64,000 bases of DNA from NCBI GenBank assembly GCA_947625655.1, contig CANQPD010000004.1, forward strand, positions 124,001 through 188,000. Reading direction: 5' to 3'. The number at the start of each line of letters is the position of its first letter. Positions within the stretch are counted from its first letter, which is position 1. Source of the DNA: an uncultured Dysosmobacter sp. Lineage in GTDB: Bacteria; Bacillota; Clostridia; Oscillospirales; Oscillospiraceae. The notes beneath the pieces were generated by a model. It saw nothing but the letters and a program-made list of their open reading frames with translations, did not search any database and was not told where the DNA came from. Positions 18,622-27,431 of this stretch are shown here, piece after piece. The translations under genes were made by a program, and so were the position numbers.

Positions 18622-19965
18622 TCAGTTCCAAAAGCTGTGGGCGATCTCCGTCAGGGTGTCCAAGCCCAGGGGGCGGTCCTGGGGAAGTGTTTCCAGATCG
18701 ATAAAATATTTTACAAAAAAATTCTCCACATCCGGGTCGCCGTGCATCTCCGCCAGGATGCGGAACGATTCCTCCACCAGACTGCTCCGCTGGTACGGAA
18801 GGCCGGCGCAGCAGAGGGCCAGGTTCTTCAAGCGGGGGCCTCCGCTGCGCCGCAGCAGCACCAGCGCCGCCCGGAGCCAGGGGCGGTATCGGGCAGGCTC
18901 CGCCAGCCAGTGCGCCAAATCGCTGTCCGTTGGATAGCCGGGGAGCTTCGCCGCCGATACCACGGCGTATTCCCGCATGGTGGGATACCCGGCCCCAGCG
19001 GCGCGGTACTCGGCGGTCCACTCCCGGTCGGCAAGGCGGCCCTCCGGCAGCTGCCGCTGGGGCCCTTTCACGACGTGGAAGGGCTTCTGTGGCAAGTATT
19101 TGTTCGGATACGCCCCCGGCAGGTCCCGCACCCGAATGAAAAACGGGCCGAACCGGGCCGCCGTTGGCGTGGGCACCGGCGGATAGCCGGGGATCTGGGC
19201 CGTTTCGTAGTGGTAGACGGCGGGCAGGATGGTCAGGCAGGGCAGCGTCCGGCCCAGCCGGGCGGCGGCCGCGGCCTTGTGGTGGCCGTCCAGCAGAATG
19301 GACAACCCCTCCGCCACATGCAGCGCCACGCCCCGGGGCGGCGGGCCGTCCTGTTGGAAGCGCTCCATGTAGTATTCCACCCGCTTCTCGTCCAGCCGGA
19401 ACCGGCGCTGGGAGGGATACAGGAACACCGGCGCACTGTTCGGGTACTCGTATTCGTAATCGTCGTCCAGCAGCTGGACCTGCGCCGTGGCGGGGGCGGC
19501 GGTCAGGCCGTCGGGCACGTCCCAGAAGAACCGCCCGCCGCCGTCGGCGGGATAGGCCTCCCCGTCCGCCAGGACGTACAGGCCCCGCTCCAGCAGGCCC
19601 AGCAGGGGCGCCAGGGCCGGAATGGCGTCATCCAGGCGGGCAAAGCCGCCGTTCAGCGTGTCCCGCACCGCCTCCAATTCCGGGCAGTCCACCGCGTCCA
19701 GGCCCCAGCCGGTGGAGAGCATACTCTCACAGGTGGGGCAGCCGGGGTCGTCCCTGGACAGCAGCGGCGTACCCCGCAGCGTCAGGCAGGAGAGGCCGGT
19801 CGTCCAGCCGTCGTTGCTCGCCCTTTCGCCGCACCCCTCCCACCGGAGAACGCCGGCGCCCTTCACGTGAAGCAGACGGGCCTGCCGGCACCAGGGCATG
19901 GTCAGAATCTCCAAATGGTTCGGCAGGACCTTGACGGTCCCGCGTCTCTGCCAGGGAAAGCCCAT
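18622..19965 (-). CDS. Hypothetical protein with ParB-like DGHHK motif
   Basis: A 447-residue protein I cannot name. A central segment, ALHVAEGLSILLDGHHKAAAAARLGRTLPCLTI (about 221-253), has the D-G-H-H/N-R/K pattern of ParB/sulfiredoxin-like nuclease folds, where a ligand- or nucleotide-binding site is usual. Two CxxC-like cysteine pairs occur early (DDPGCPTCESM). The C-terminal third is rich in Arg, Leu and Tyr and could be helical repeats, possibly monitoring its own sequence context (RSSLVEESFRILAEMHGDPDVENFF). AAAGGAGG precedes the ATG. It is co-oriented with tex and 11 nt upstream of it. Confidence 0.7.
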   Translation of the reverse strand: MGFPWQRRGTVKVLPNHLEILTMPWCRQARLLHVKGAGVLRWEGCGERASNDGWTTGLSCLTLRGTPLLSRDDPGCPTCESMLSTGWGLDAVDCPELEAVRDTLNGGFARLDDAIPALAPLLGLLERGLYVLADGEAYPADGGGRFFWDVPDGLTAAPATAQVQLLDDDYEYEYPNSAPVFLYPSQRRFRLDEKRVEYYMERFQQDGPPPRGVALHVAEGLSILLDGHHKAAAAARLGRTLPCLTILPAVYHYETAQIPGYPPVPTPTAARFGPFFIRVRDLPGAYPNKYLPQKPFHVVKGPQRQLPEGRLADREWTAEYRAAGAGYPTMREYAVVSAAKLPGYPTDSDLAHWLAEPARYRPWLRAALVLLRRSGGPRLKNLALCCAGLPYQRSSLVEESFRILAEMHGDPDVENFFVKYFIDLETLPQDRPLGLDTLTEIAHSFWN

Positions 19966-19989
19966 GGCGCGCCTCCTTTCTGGGACAAT

Positions 19990-20016
19990 GAGGGGCGACC
20001 TGAAGGCCGCCCCTCG
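19990..20016. terminator. Terminator after the NCS2 permease gene
   Basis: Stem GAGGGGCG/CGCCCCTC with a T-run on the plus side. It lies between the permease stop (20032) and the next minus-strand gene start (19965). Confidence 0.75.
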
Positions 20017-20031
20017 CAGTTTTTGAAATGA

Positions 20032-21495
20032 TTATTCCTTCTCAGCCAGCTTCTTTTCCTTCAGAGCCGCCAGCTCAGCGGCGGCCTCCTCAGCGGCGTA
20101 GTCATCCTTTTCCTTGGGGATCAGGACGTTCAGCACGATGGCCAGCAGAGCGGCGGGCACAATGCCGCTGCCGCCGAAGACCAGGTTGATGTTGGCGCCC
20201 AGGCCCGCGATGGCGCCGGAGGTGGCGCCCAGGCCATAGCCCACGCCCAGGGCCACGGAGACGATGGTGATGATGCGGTTGGTGACGCCGTATTTCGTGA
20301 TGAGCTGGATGCCGGAGATGGCAATGGAGGAGAACATCATGACGGCGGCGCCGCCCAGGACGCTCTGGGGCATGATGGACACCACGGCAGCCAGCTTGGG
20401 GCTGAGGCCGCAGAGCACCAGGAACACGGCCCCCACGGCCAGGGCGAAGCGGTTGACCACCTTGGTCATGGCCACCAAGCCCACGTTCTGAGAGAAGGAG
20501 GTGTTGGGCAGGACGCCGAAGAGGGCGGCGAAGGTAGAGCCCAGGCCGTCGCAGGTGACGGCGCCGGAGAGCTCCTTATCGGTGGCCTCCCGGCCCATGC
20601 CGCCCTCGATGCAGCCGGCGGTGTCGCCCACGGTCTCCACGGCGGTGACGATGAACATGATGCCGATGGGGATGATGGCGCTCATGTCAAAGACGGGCTT
20701 CACCGGCAGCAGCGCCGGGACGGCAAACCAGGCGGAGTCGGCGATCTTGGACCAATTCAGGACCCAGGCCTTGGTGTACTCCACGCCCTCGGCGTCCACG
20801 GCGGTGTGGGACAGGAAGGCCCCCAGGATGGCGCAGAGGATATAGCCGAAGATGATGCCGAACAGGATGGCGGAGGTGGAGGTGATGCCCTTGGTGAAAT
20901 GCTTCAGGGCCACGATGACCACCAGGACCGCCGCGGCGACGGCCAGATTCTCCAGCGAGCCGAAGTCCTTGGCGCCGGAACCGCCGGCGAAGGAGTTGAC
21001 GCCCACGGAGATCAAGCTCAATCCGATGGCCAGCACCACAGTGCCGGTGACCACCGGGGGGAAGAGCTTGCGCAGGGGCTTGATGAAAAAGCCCAGAACG
21101 GTCTCAAAAATACCGCCGATGATGGACGCGCCCAGGATGGCGCCGTAGCCGATGACGCCGCCGCCCATGGAGACGGCCACGCTGCGCATGACCCCCAGGA
21201 AGCCGGAGCTGGTGCCCATGATGATGGGGACCTTGCCGCCGATGGGGCCGATGGCGTACAGCTGGACCAATGTCACCAGGCCCGCCACCAGCATGGCGTT
21301 TTGCAGCAGCGTGACATACAGGGCGGGCTCGTCGGTGATGATGCCGCAGGCGCCGCAGATGATGATGAGCGGCGTCAGGTTGCCAACGAACATGGCCAGG
21401 ACATGCTGGATGCCCAGGGGGATGGCGTGCTTCAGGGGGATGCGGCCCTCAAACTCGTAAGGGCTGGTGTAGGCGCGGGTCTTTTCCTGTTTCAT
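20032..21495 (-). CDS. NCS2-family purine/uracil permease
   Basis: A 487-residue membrane symporter of the nucleobase:cation symporter-2 family with about 12-14 hydrophobic segments. It shows the family signature PNTSFSQNVGLVAMTKVVNR, where the Q-N-V-G motif follows the substrate-binding helix, and the acidic TAVETVGD segment. Xanthine/urate members (PbuX, PucJ/K, UacT) carry QNVG; uracil carriers usually differ nearby, so a purine substrate is more likely. The C-terminal tail is Glu/Ala/Lys-rich. No purine riboswitch is evident in the short leader. Confidence 0.88.
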   Translation of the reverse strand: MKQEKTRAYTSPYEFEGRIPLKHAIPLGIQHVLAMFVGNLTPLIIICGACGIITDEPALYVTLLQNAMLVAGLVTLVQLYAIGPIGGKVPIIMGTSSGFLGVMRSVAVSMGGGVIGYGAILGASIIGGIFETVLGFFIKPLRKLFPPVVTGTVVLAIGLSLISVGVNSFAGGSGAKDFGSLENLAVAAAVLVVIVALKHFTKGITSTSAILFGIIFGYILCAILGAFLSHTAVDAEGVEYTKAWVLNWSKIADSAWFAVPALLPVKPVFDMSAIIPIGIMFIVTAVETVGDTAGCIEGGMGREATDKELSGAVTCDGLGSTFAALFGVLPNTSFSQNVGLVAMTKVVNRFALAVGAVFLVLCGLSPKLAAVVSIMPQSVLGGAAVMMFSSIAISGIQLITKYGVTNRIITIVSVALGVGYGLGATSGAIAGLGANINLVFGGSGIVPAALLAIVLNVLIPKEKDDYAAEEAAAELAALKEKKLAEKE

Positions 21496-21914
21496 AGTCT
21501 CTCCCTCTCTTTGAAATATATTTGGGGGCGGGATGCAGGGGACGGGATCGCCTTTGCGGGGACGGGGGAAGGGACGGACAGATCCGCCCTGTATGCGCGG
21601 GTGTTTTCCCCGGCGGGGCGGCGGGACGAGAGCGGCGCCATACGCGGGAAGGGGGCTAGGGGAAACCTACGGTTTCCACCGTTGCGGCATTGCGATTCCC
21701 GGACACTTTGTGTCCGCCAATCGCGCCGCTGCCTCGAAACCGGCTCGCTTTATCCGCCACAGGCGGCGCTTCGCCGATTTCCCCCAGTTGATTTGCCATC
21801 GGCAAATCAAGGAAATGAAATCATTTTCGCCGGGGCGTGTACCTGGCGAAAATACCGAGACCCGCGTGCCCTTGGGGCACGCACACCAGTCCGCAGACTG
21901 GTGGTGGGGGATCT
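21496..21914. other. Gene-free stretch with repeat copy B
   Basis: About 420 bp between two minus-strand genes. It contains the permease upstream region, repeat copy B (21676-21785), and small hairpins such as TTTGCCATCGGCAAA near 21792. Open frames here are short, lack ribosome-binding sites and follow the repeat. Confidence 0.7.
21676..21785 (+). repeat. 110-bp interspersed repeat, copy B
   Basis: Second copy of the unit at 3197-3308 in the same orientation; see that entry for shared blocks. Confidence 0.75.
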
Positions 21915-21938
21915 AAAGGGGGAGCAGGCTCCCCCTTT
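21915..21938 (-). terminator. Terminator overlapping the DUF1846 stop codon
   Basis: An 11-bp stem AAAGGGGGAGC/GCTCCCCCTTT with a 2-nt loop. Its edge includes the TAA stop (21937-21939) of the minus-strand gene. Confidence 0.85.
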
Positions 21939-23421
21939 ATTTATGATACAGCTTCTTCGTCTCATACCGCGGCTCACAGCTGAAATTGACCCCCAGGCGC
22001 TTGAGGAGCTTGGCATCCACGTCGCTGAGGACCACGGTGAAGTGGGCGTCACAGCCCCGGAGCTTGGGCAGCTGCTGCTGAGCCAGCTCCGCCAGGGGAT
22101 TGGTCAGGGCGGAGATGGTCAGGGCCATCAGCACCTCGTCGGTGTGGAGACGGGGATTGCGGTGGCCCAGGTATCGGGTCTTCAGATCACACACCGGCTC
22201 CAGGACCTGGGCGGAAATCAGCTCGAAGTGGTCGGCGATGCCGCCCAGGGCCTTCAGGGCGTTCAGCAGCAGGGCCGAGGCGGCGCCCAGGGTCTCCGAC
22301 GTGCGGCCGGTGACCACCCGCCCGTCGGGCAGGATCATGGCGGCGGCGGGGCCGCCGGTGGTCTCCGCCTTGGTCAGGGCGGCGGACACCGCCGGGCAGA
22401 TGTCCGGCGTGACGTGGGCCTGCCGCATCACCAGCTCCAGCTTGCGCACCGGCTCGTCGCCGGCCTTGCCCTGCAGCTTTTCCACACAGGCGTTATAGTA
22501 CCGGCGCAGGATCTCCTGCCGGGAGGCGGCGCAGCAGACACCGTCGTCCACGATGCAGTTTCCCGCCATGTTCACGCCCATGTCGGTGGGGGAACGATAG
22601 GGGGACTCCCCCTGGATCTTTTCAAAGATGGCGTTGAGCACCGGGAAGATCTCCACGTCCCGGTTGTAGTTGACGGCGGTCCTGCCGTAGGCCTCCAGGT
22701 GGAAGGGGTCGATCATGTTCACGTCGTTCAGATCCGCCGTGGCGGCCTCGTAGGCCAGGTTCACCGGGTGCTTCAGGGGCAGGTTCCAGATGGGGAAGGT
22801 CTCGAACTTGGCATAGCCCGCCCGGATGCCCCGCTTGTAGTCGTGATACAGCTGGCTGAGGCAGGTGGCCATCTTGCCGCTGCCGGGGCCGGGGGCCGTC
22901 ACCACCACCAGGGAATGGGTGGTCTCGATGTAGTCGTTCTTGCCAAGGCCCTCGTCGCTGACGATGTGGGGCACGTCGGAGGGGTAGCCGGCGATGGGAT
23001 AGTGGCGGTAGCACCGGATCCCCAGGGCGTTCAGGCGCTTCAAAAAAGCGTCCGCCGCGGCCTGGCCGTTGTACCGGGTCAGCACCACGCTGCCCACATA
23101 CAGGTCCATCCCCCGGAAGATATCGATAAGGCGCAGCACATCGTCGTCATAGGTGATGCCCAGGTCCCCCCGGACCTTGTTTTTCTCGATGTCCGCCGCG
23201 TTGATGGCAATGACGATCTCCACGTCGTCCTTCAGCTGCTGGAGCATGCGGATCTTGCTGTCCGGCTCGAAGCCCGGCAGGACCCGGGAGGCGTGGAAGT
23301 CGTCGAACAGCTTGCCGCCGAATTCCAGGTACAGCTTGCCGCCGAACTGGGCGATGCGGCGCTTGATCTGCTCCGACTGGGTGGTCAGGTATTTTTGATT
23401 GTCAAATCCGATGGATGTCAT
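21937..23421 (-). CDS. DUF1846 domain-containing protein
   Basis: A 494-residue protein of the DUF1846 family, conserved in Firmicutes and Actinobacteria without a settled function. Characteristic stretches include MTSIGFDNQKYLTTQSEQIKRRI, LYLEFGGKLFDDFHASRVLPGF, and a P-loop-like VVVTAPGPGSGKMATCLSQLYHDY at about 170, which suggests nucleotide binding. Length is normal for the family. The upstream minus-strand sequence has an extended -10 (TGATATACT, near 23471-23463). It is transcribed divergently from the methyltransferase gene. Confidence 0.93.
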   Translation of the reverse strand: MTSIGFDNQKYLTTQSEQIKRRIAQFGGKLYLEFGGKLFDDFHASRVLPGFEPDSKIRMLQQLKDDVEIVIAINAADIEKNKVRGDLGITYDDDVLRLIDIFRGMDLYVGSVVLTRYNGQAAADAFLKRLNALGIRCYRHYPIAGYPSDVPHIVSDEGLGKNDYIETTHSLVVVTAPGPGSGKMATCLSQLYHDYKRGIRAGYAKFETFPIWNLPLKHPVNLAYEAATADLNDVNMIDPFHLEAYGRTAVNYNRDVEIFPVLNAIFEKIQGESPYRSPTDMGVNMAGNCIVDDGVCCAASRQEILRRYYNACVEKLQGKAGDEPVRKLELVMRQAHVTPDICPAVSAALTKAETTGGPAAAMILPDGRVVTGRTSETLGAASALLLNALKALGGIADHFELISAQVLEPVCDLKTRYLGHRNPRLHTDEVLMALTISALTNPLAELAQQQLPKLRGCDAHFTVVLSDVDAKLLKRLGVNFSCEPRYETKKLYHK

Positions 23422-23526
23422 ATGTGTGCTCCCCTTTTCCCTATTCTCTCAAATCCTGGAACAGTATATCACAAACCGTCGGATTTTGGAAGTGGGGAAA
23501 GCGGGTCTTTTTCGTTTCGCCCCGAC

Positions 23527-23555
23527 TTGCAAGCGGCCCGCCTCTGTGATAAGAT
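23527..23555 (+). promoter_or_regulatory. Sigma-A promoter of the methyltransferase gene
   Basis: TTGCAA (23527-23532), a 17-bp spacer, and TAAGAT (23550-23555) with a TGA extended -10. Confidence 0.75.
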
Positions 23556-23586
23556 CGGGGGAAATGACAGACGGGGAGGTCTTGTG

Positions 23587-24372
23587 ATGAACGATACGGA
23601 GAGATTCACCGGAAGGCATCTGGACTACGCCGCGGCCCGCCCCTCTTACCCCAGGGCGGCGATCGACTATCTCTGCGGCGCATACGCGCCGCCCCGGGCC
23701 CATACGGCGGCGGACGTTGGCTCCGGCACCGGCAAGCTGTCCGCCCAGCTGCTGGAGGCCGGCTTCACCGTGTACGGCGTGGAGCCAAACGCGGACATGC
23801 GGCGTACCGCCGAGGAACTGCTGGGCGGCAGCGGCCGCTTTCGCTCCGTGGACGGCTCCGACCGCGCCACCGGCCTGGCGGAGGGGTCGGTGGACTTCGT
23901 CACTGCGGCCCAGGCCTTCCACTGGTTCGACCCCCTGGCCTTCCGGGCGGAGTGCCTGCGCATCCTGCGGCCGGGCGGACGGGTGTTCCTGATCTGGAAC
24001 GTCCGCGCCGAGGCGCCTTTGAATCAGGCCCTGGCCGGGGTCTTCCAGAGATATTGCCCGGACTTCAAGGGCTTCAGCGGCGGCATCCGGGAGGATGACG
24101 AGCGCATCCGCACCTTTTTCCGCGGCGGGTATGAAAAACTGCGCTTCCCCAGCCCCCTGGCGTTTGACCGGGAGCGATTCCTGCGGCGGTGCTTTTCCTC
24201 CTCCTACTCCCTGCCGGAGGGCCGCCCGGACTATCCGGCCTACTGTCAGGCGCTGGAGGCGCTGTTCGACGCCTTCTCCCGGGACGGCCTGCTGACCCAG
24301 CCCAACGAGACGCTGATCTATGCGGGACGGCCCCTGCCTGGAGCGGAAGATTCCAAGAGGTCAACCTATTAG
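23587..24372 (+). CDS. Class I SAM-dependent methyltransferase
   Basis: A 261-residue methyltransferase with the SAM-binding motif AADVGSGTGKLSAQLLEAG (motif I), GVEPNADMRR (acidic loop), FVTAAQAFHWFDP (motif II) and LRPGGRVFLIWN (motif III). The substrate is unknown; relatives are often annotated generically as UbiE/SmtA-like. ATG at 23587 has GGGGAGGT upstream. It is monocistronic: divergent from the DUF1846 gene and followed by the separate purA promoter. Confidence 0.9.
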   Translation: MNDTERFTGRHLDYAAARPSYPRAAIDYLCGAYAPPRAHTAADVGSGTGKLSAQLLEAGFTVYGVEPNADMRRTAEELLGGSGRFRSVDGSDRATGLAEGSVDFVTAAQAFHWFDPLAFRAECLRILRPGGRVFLIWNVRAEAPLNQALAGVFQRYCPDFKGFSGGIREDDERIRTFFRGGYEKLRFPSPLAFDRERFLRRCFSSSYSLPEGRPDYPAYCQALEALFDAFSRDGLLTQPNETLIYAGRPLPGAEDSKRSTY

Positions 24373-24404
24373 GAAAAATTATTCCCGCTATAACAAGTTT
24401 GTTC

Positions 24405-24433
24405 TTTACTTATGGGAGAAGTGCCGATATAAT
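24405..24433 (+). promoter_or_regulatory. Sigma-A promoter of purA
   Basis: TTTACT (24405-24410), a 17-bp spacer, and a perfect TATAAT (24428-24433). The leader is about 58 nt, too short for a purine riboswitch. Confidence 0.85.
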
Positions 24434-24497
24434 AGTTAAGGTTGGGCCATTGCGGCCTGCTTGTTTGCGCGAAATCAGACCGGGAGGTTTTTTGAGT

Positions 24498-25772
24498 ATG
24501 TCGAATTGTGCCATTGTAGGCATCAACTGGGGCGACGAGGGCAAGGGCCGCATGGTGGATCTGCTGACCCGCGATTATGACGTGGTCGTCCGCTATCAGG
24601 GCGGCGGCAACGCCGGCCACACCGTCGTCAACGAAAAGGGCAAATTCGCCCTGCATCTGCTGCCCTCCGGCATTTTCCGGGAGGGTGTTGTGAACATCCT
24701 GGGCAACGGCGTGGCCCTGGACTGTGAAAACCTGTGGGGCGAGATCCAGGATGTGGCCGGCAAGGGCGTGGCCATCACTCCGGAGAATCTGAAGGTCAGC
24801 GACCGGGCCTCCCTGCTGCTGCCCTGGCACCGGGAGCTGGACGGCCTGGAGGAGGCCCGCCTTGCCGACAAGAAATACGGCTCCACCAAGCAGGGCATTG
24901 CCCCCTTCTACTCCGACAAGTACCAGAAGAAGACCGTCATGGCCGGCGAGCTGCTGTATCCGGACAAGCTGTGGGAGCATCTGGCGGACATCCTGGAGTG
25001 GAAAAACCTGACCCTGGAGCGGGTCTACGGCGCCAGGCCCTATACCATGGATGACCTGAAACAGTGGATCGCTGATTTCGGCGAGAAGATCAAGCCCTTT
25101 ATCTGCGACACCGGCGCTTTCCTGCGCCAGGCCCAGAAGGAGGGCAAGAACATCCTGTTTGAGGCCCAGCTGGGCTCCCTGCGGGATCTGGATTACGGCA
25201 TCTATCCCATGACCACCTCCTCCAACCCCATCGCCGCCTATGCCCCCGTGGGCTCCGGCCTGCCCAGCGCCAGGATCGACAAGATCGTGGGCGTGGTGAA
25301 GGCCTACTCCTCCTGCGTGGGCGAGGGCCCCTTCACCTGCGAGTGGTTCGGCGAGGAGGCTGAAAAGCTGCGGGAGGCCGGCGCGGAGTACGGCGCCAAG
25401 ACCGGACGGCCCCGCCGGGTGGGCCCCATCGACATCGTGGCCACCCGCTACGGCGTGGAGTGCCAGGGCGCCACCGACATCGCCCTGACCAAGCTGGACG
25501 TGCTGAGCTACATGGACAAGATCCCCGTCTGCGCCCACTACACCCTGAACGGCGAGCAGATCGACTACTTCCCCTTCCCCGCCGTGCTGACCGACGCCAA
25601 GCCCGTGGTGGAGTATCTGGACGGCTGGAAGTGCGACATCTCCGGCGTCCGTAAGTGGGAGGACCTGCCTGAGGCCGCCCGGAACTACGTGGAGTATGTG
25701 GAGCGCCAGATCGGCTGCCGCATCACCTATGTCTCCGTGGGCCCGGAGCGGGACTCCATCATCATCCGATAA
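24498..25772 (+). CDS. purA: Adenylosuccinate synthetase
   Basis: Converts IMP, Asp and GTP to adenylosuccinate, the committed AMP step. At 424 residues it carries the N-terminal GDEGKGRMVD nucleotide loop, GGNAGHTVV with the catalytic His (about 40), GSTKQGIAPFYSDKYQ, and the C-terminal guanine motif. ATG at 24498 has GGGAGGT 9 nt upstream. It is followed by purB, the next enzyme in the route, with an AT-rich palindromic element between them. Confidence 0.97.
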   Translation: MSNCAIVGINWGDEGKGRMVDLLTRDYDVVVRYQGGGNAGHTVVNEKGKFALHLLPSGIFREGVVNILGNGVALDCENLWGEIQDVAGKGVAITPENLKVSDRASLLLPWHRELDGLEEARLADKKYGSTKQGIAPFYSDKYQKKTVMAGELLYPDKLWEHLADILEWKNLTLERVYGARPYTMDDLKQWIADFGEKIKPFICDTGAFLRQAQKEGKNILFEAQLGSLRDLDYGIYPMTTSSNPIAAYAPVGSGLPSARIDKIVGVVKAYSSCVGEGPFTCEWFGEEAEKLREAGAEYGAKTGRPRRVGPIDIVATRYGVECQGATDIALTKLDVLSYMDKIPVCAHYTLNGEQIDYFPFPAVLTDAKPVVEYLDGWKCDISGVRKWEDLPEAARNYVEYVERQIGCRITYVSVGPERDSIIIR

Positions 25773-25777
25773 ACAAA

Positions 25778-25880
25778 AAAGATATTGAGATAAGAGAGAA
25801 GAGATAAGAGATATTGGATACAGAAGACCGCCCCATATGGAATATCTTCTTATCTTTTATCTCTTATCTTTTATCTTTGG
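25778..25880. repeat. AT-rich inverted-repeat element between purA and purB
   Basis: Left arm of AAGATAAGAG-type tandem units and right arm of the complementary TTATCTTTTATCTCTTATC. A short GC-containing centre lies around 25825-25840. It ends just before the purB ribosome-binding site. Confidence 0.75.
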
Positions 25881-25894
25881 AAAGGGTTGTTTCT

Positions 25895-27313
25895 ATGTCC
25901 AAAGGCCGCTATGAGTCCCCCCTGGCGTCCCGGTACGCCTCCCAGTTCATGCTGCATCTGTTCTCCGCCGACATGCGCATCCAGACCTGGCGCCGCCTGT
26001 GGGTGGCCCTGGCCCGGGCGGAGCACAATCTGGGTCTGCCTGTCACCGCCGAACAGGTGGCGGAGCTGGAGGCCCACCTCACCGACATCGACTACGAGTG
26101 CGCCGCCGCGCGGGAGAAGGAAGTCCGCCATGACGTGATGGCCCATGTCTATACTTACGGCAAGGCGGCCCCCTCCGCCGCGGGCATCATCCACCTGGGC
26201 GCGACCTCCTGCTATGTCACCGACAACGCCGACCTCGTCATCTACCGGGAGGGCCTGCGGTATCTGCGGGGCGAGCTGATCGCCGTGCTGGCGAACCTCG
26301 CCAAGTTCGCCGACCAGTACAAGGCCACCCCCACCCTGGGCTACACCCACTATCAGCCCGCCCAGCTGGTCACCGTGGGCAAGCGGGCCACGCTGTGGAT
26401 GCAGGACCTGCTGGCGGATCTGGAGGAGCTGGACTTTGTGCTGGACAACATGAAGTTCCTGGGCTGCCGGGGCACCACCGGCACCGAGGCCAGCTTCATG
26501 GACCTGTTCGAGGGCGACGGTGAGAAGATCGACGAGATGAACCGCCAGATCAGCGCCGAGTTCGGCTTTGACAAGTGCTTCCCTGTCTGCGGCCAGACCT
26601 ATCCCCGGAAGGTGGACAGCCGCATTTTGAACTGCCTCTCCTCCATCGCCCAGAGCTGCTACCGCATGGCCAACGACATCCGCCTGCTGCAGCATGACCG
26701 CCAGGTGGAGGAGCCCTTTGAGAAGAACCAGATCGGCTCTTCCGCCATGGCCTACAAGCGCAACCCCATGCGGTCCGAGCGCATCTGCTCCCTCAGCCGC
26801 TACCTGATGGCCGACGCCATGAACGCCCCCATGACCGCCTCCGTCCAGTGGCTGGAGCGGACCCTGGACGACTCCGCCAACCGCCGCATCTCCATGCCCG
26901 AGGGCTTCCTCTGCGCCGACGCCATTTTGCGCCTGGCCCAGAACGTCACCGACGGGCTGCACGTCAACGAGAAGGTGGTGGACCGGACCTGCCGGGAGTA
27001 CCTGCCCTTTATCGCCACCGAGAATCTGATGATGGAGGGCGTGAAGCGGGGCGGCGACCGCCAGGAGCTCCACGAGATCATCCGCACCTGCTCCATGGCC
27101 GCCACGGCGAAGATGAAGGAGGGCGAGAAGTGCGACCTGCTCTCCCGTCTGGCGGCGGAGCCCGCCTTTGGCATGACCGAGGCGGAGATGGAGGCCGTGC
27201 TGGACCCCAAGCTGTACATCGGCCGGTGCCCGGAGCAGGTGGAGGCCTTCCTCCGTCAGGTGGAGCCGCTGCTGGCGGATGCTTCCGACGAGAAGCCGGA
27301 GATCAATCTGTAA
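25895..27313 (+). CDS. purB: Adenylosuccinate lyase
   Basis: Removes fumarate from adenylosuccinate (to AMP) and from SAICAR in purine synthesis. At 472 residues it shows the fumarase/lyase superfamily signature SSAMAYKRNPMRSE with the flexible catalytic loop, THYQPAQ with an active-site His, and HLGATSCYVTDNAD. ATG at 25895 follows AAAGGG. With purA it forms the two-step IMP-to-AMP branch. A strong terminator follows. Confidence 0.97.
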   Translation: MSKGRYESPLASRYASQFMLHLFSADMRIQTWRRLWVALARAEHNLGLPVTAEQVAELEAHLTDIDYECAAAREKEVRHDVMAHVYTYGKAAPSAAGIIHLGATSCYVTDNADLVIYREGLRYLRGELIAVLANLAKFADQYKATPTLGYTHYQPAQLVTVGKRATLWMQDLLADLEELDFVLDNMKFLGCRGTTGTEASFMDLFEGDGEKIDEMNRQISAEFGFDKCFPVCGQTYPRKVDSRILNCLSSIAQSCYRMANDIRLLQHDRQVEEPFEKNQIGSSAMAYKRNPMRSERICSLSRYLMADAMNAPMTASVQWLERTLDDSANRRISMPEGFLCADAILRLAQNVTDGLHVNEKVVDRTCREYLPFIATENLMMEGVKRGGDRQELHEIIRTCSMAATAKMKEGEKCDLLSRLAAEPAFGMTEAEMEAVLDPKLYIGRCPEQVEAFLRQVEPLLADASDEKPEINL

Positions 27314-27330
27314 AACGTCCGATCCAATTG

Positions 27331-27366
27331 AAAAGACGGAGCCGCTGAGCGGCTCCGTCTTTTTTC
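27331..27366 (+). terminator. Terminator after purB
   Basis: A stem of about 16 bp, from AAAAGACGGAGCCGCT to its complement, with a 2-nt GA spacing at the centre and ending in TTTTTT. Confidence 0.93.
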
Positions 27367-27431
27367 CCACCGGCATGTCTGTCCCCGCCGCCGCATACCC
27401 TTTCCTGAGAATCAATGGGGAGGACCATGCC

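Noticed and set aside
20806-23586. Long plus-strand frame leading into the methyltransferase
   Set aside because: Only the part from 23587 is real; the upstream part is antisense to the permease and DUF1846 genes and crosses repeat DNA.
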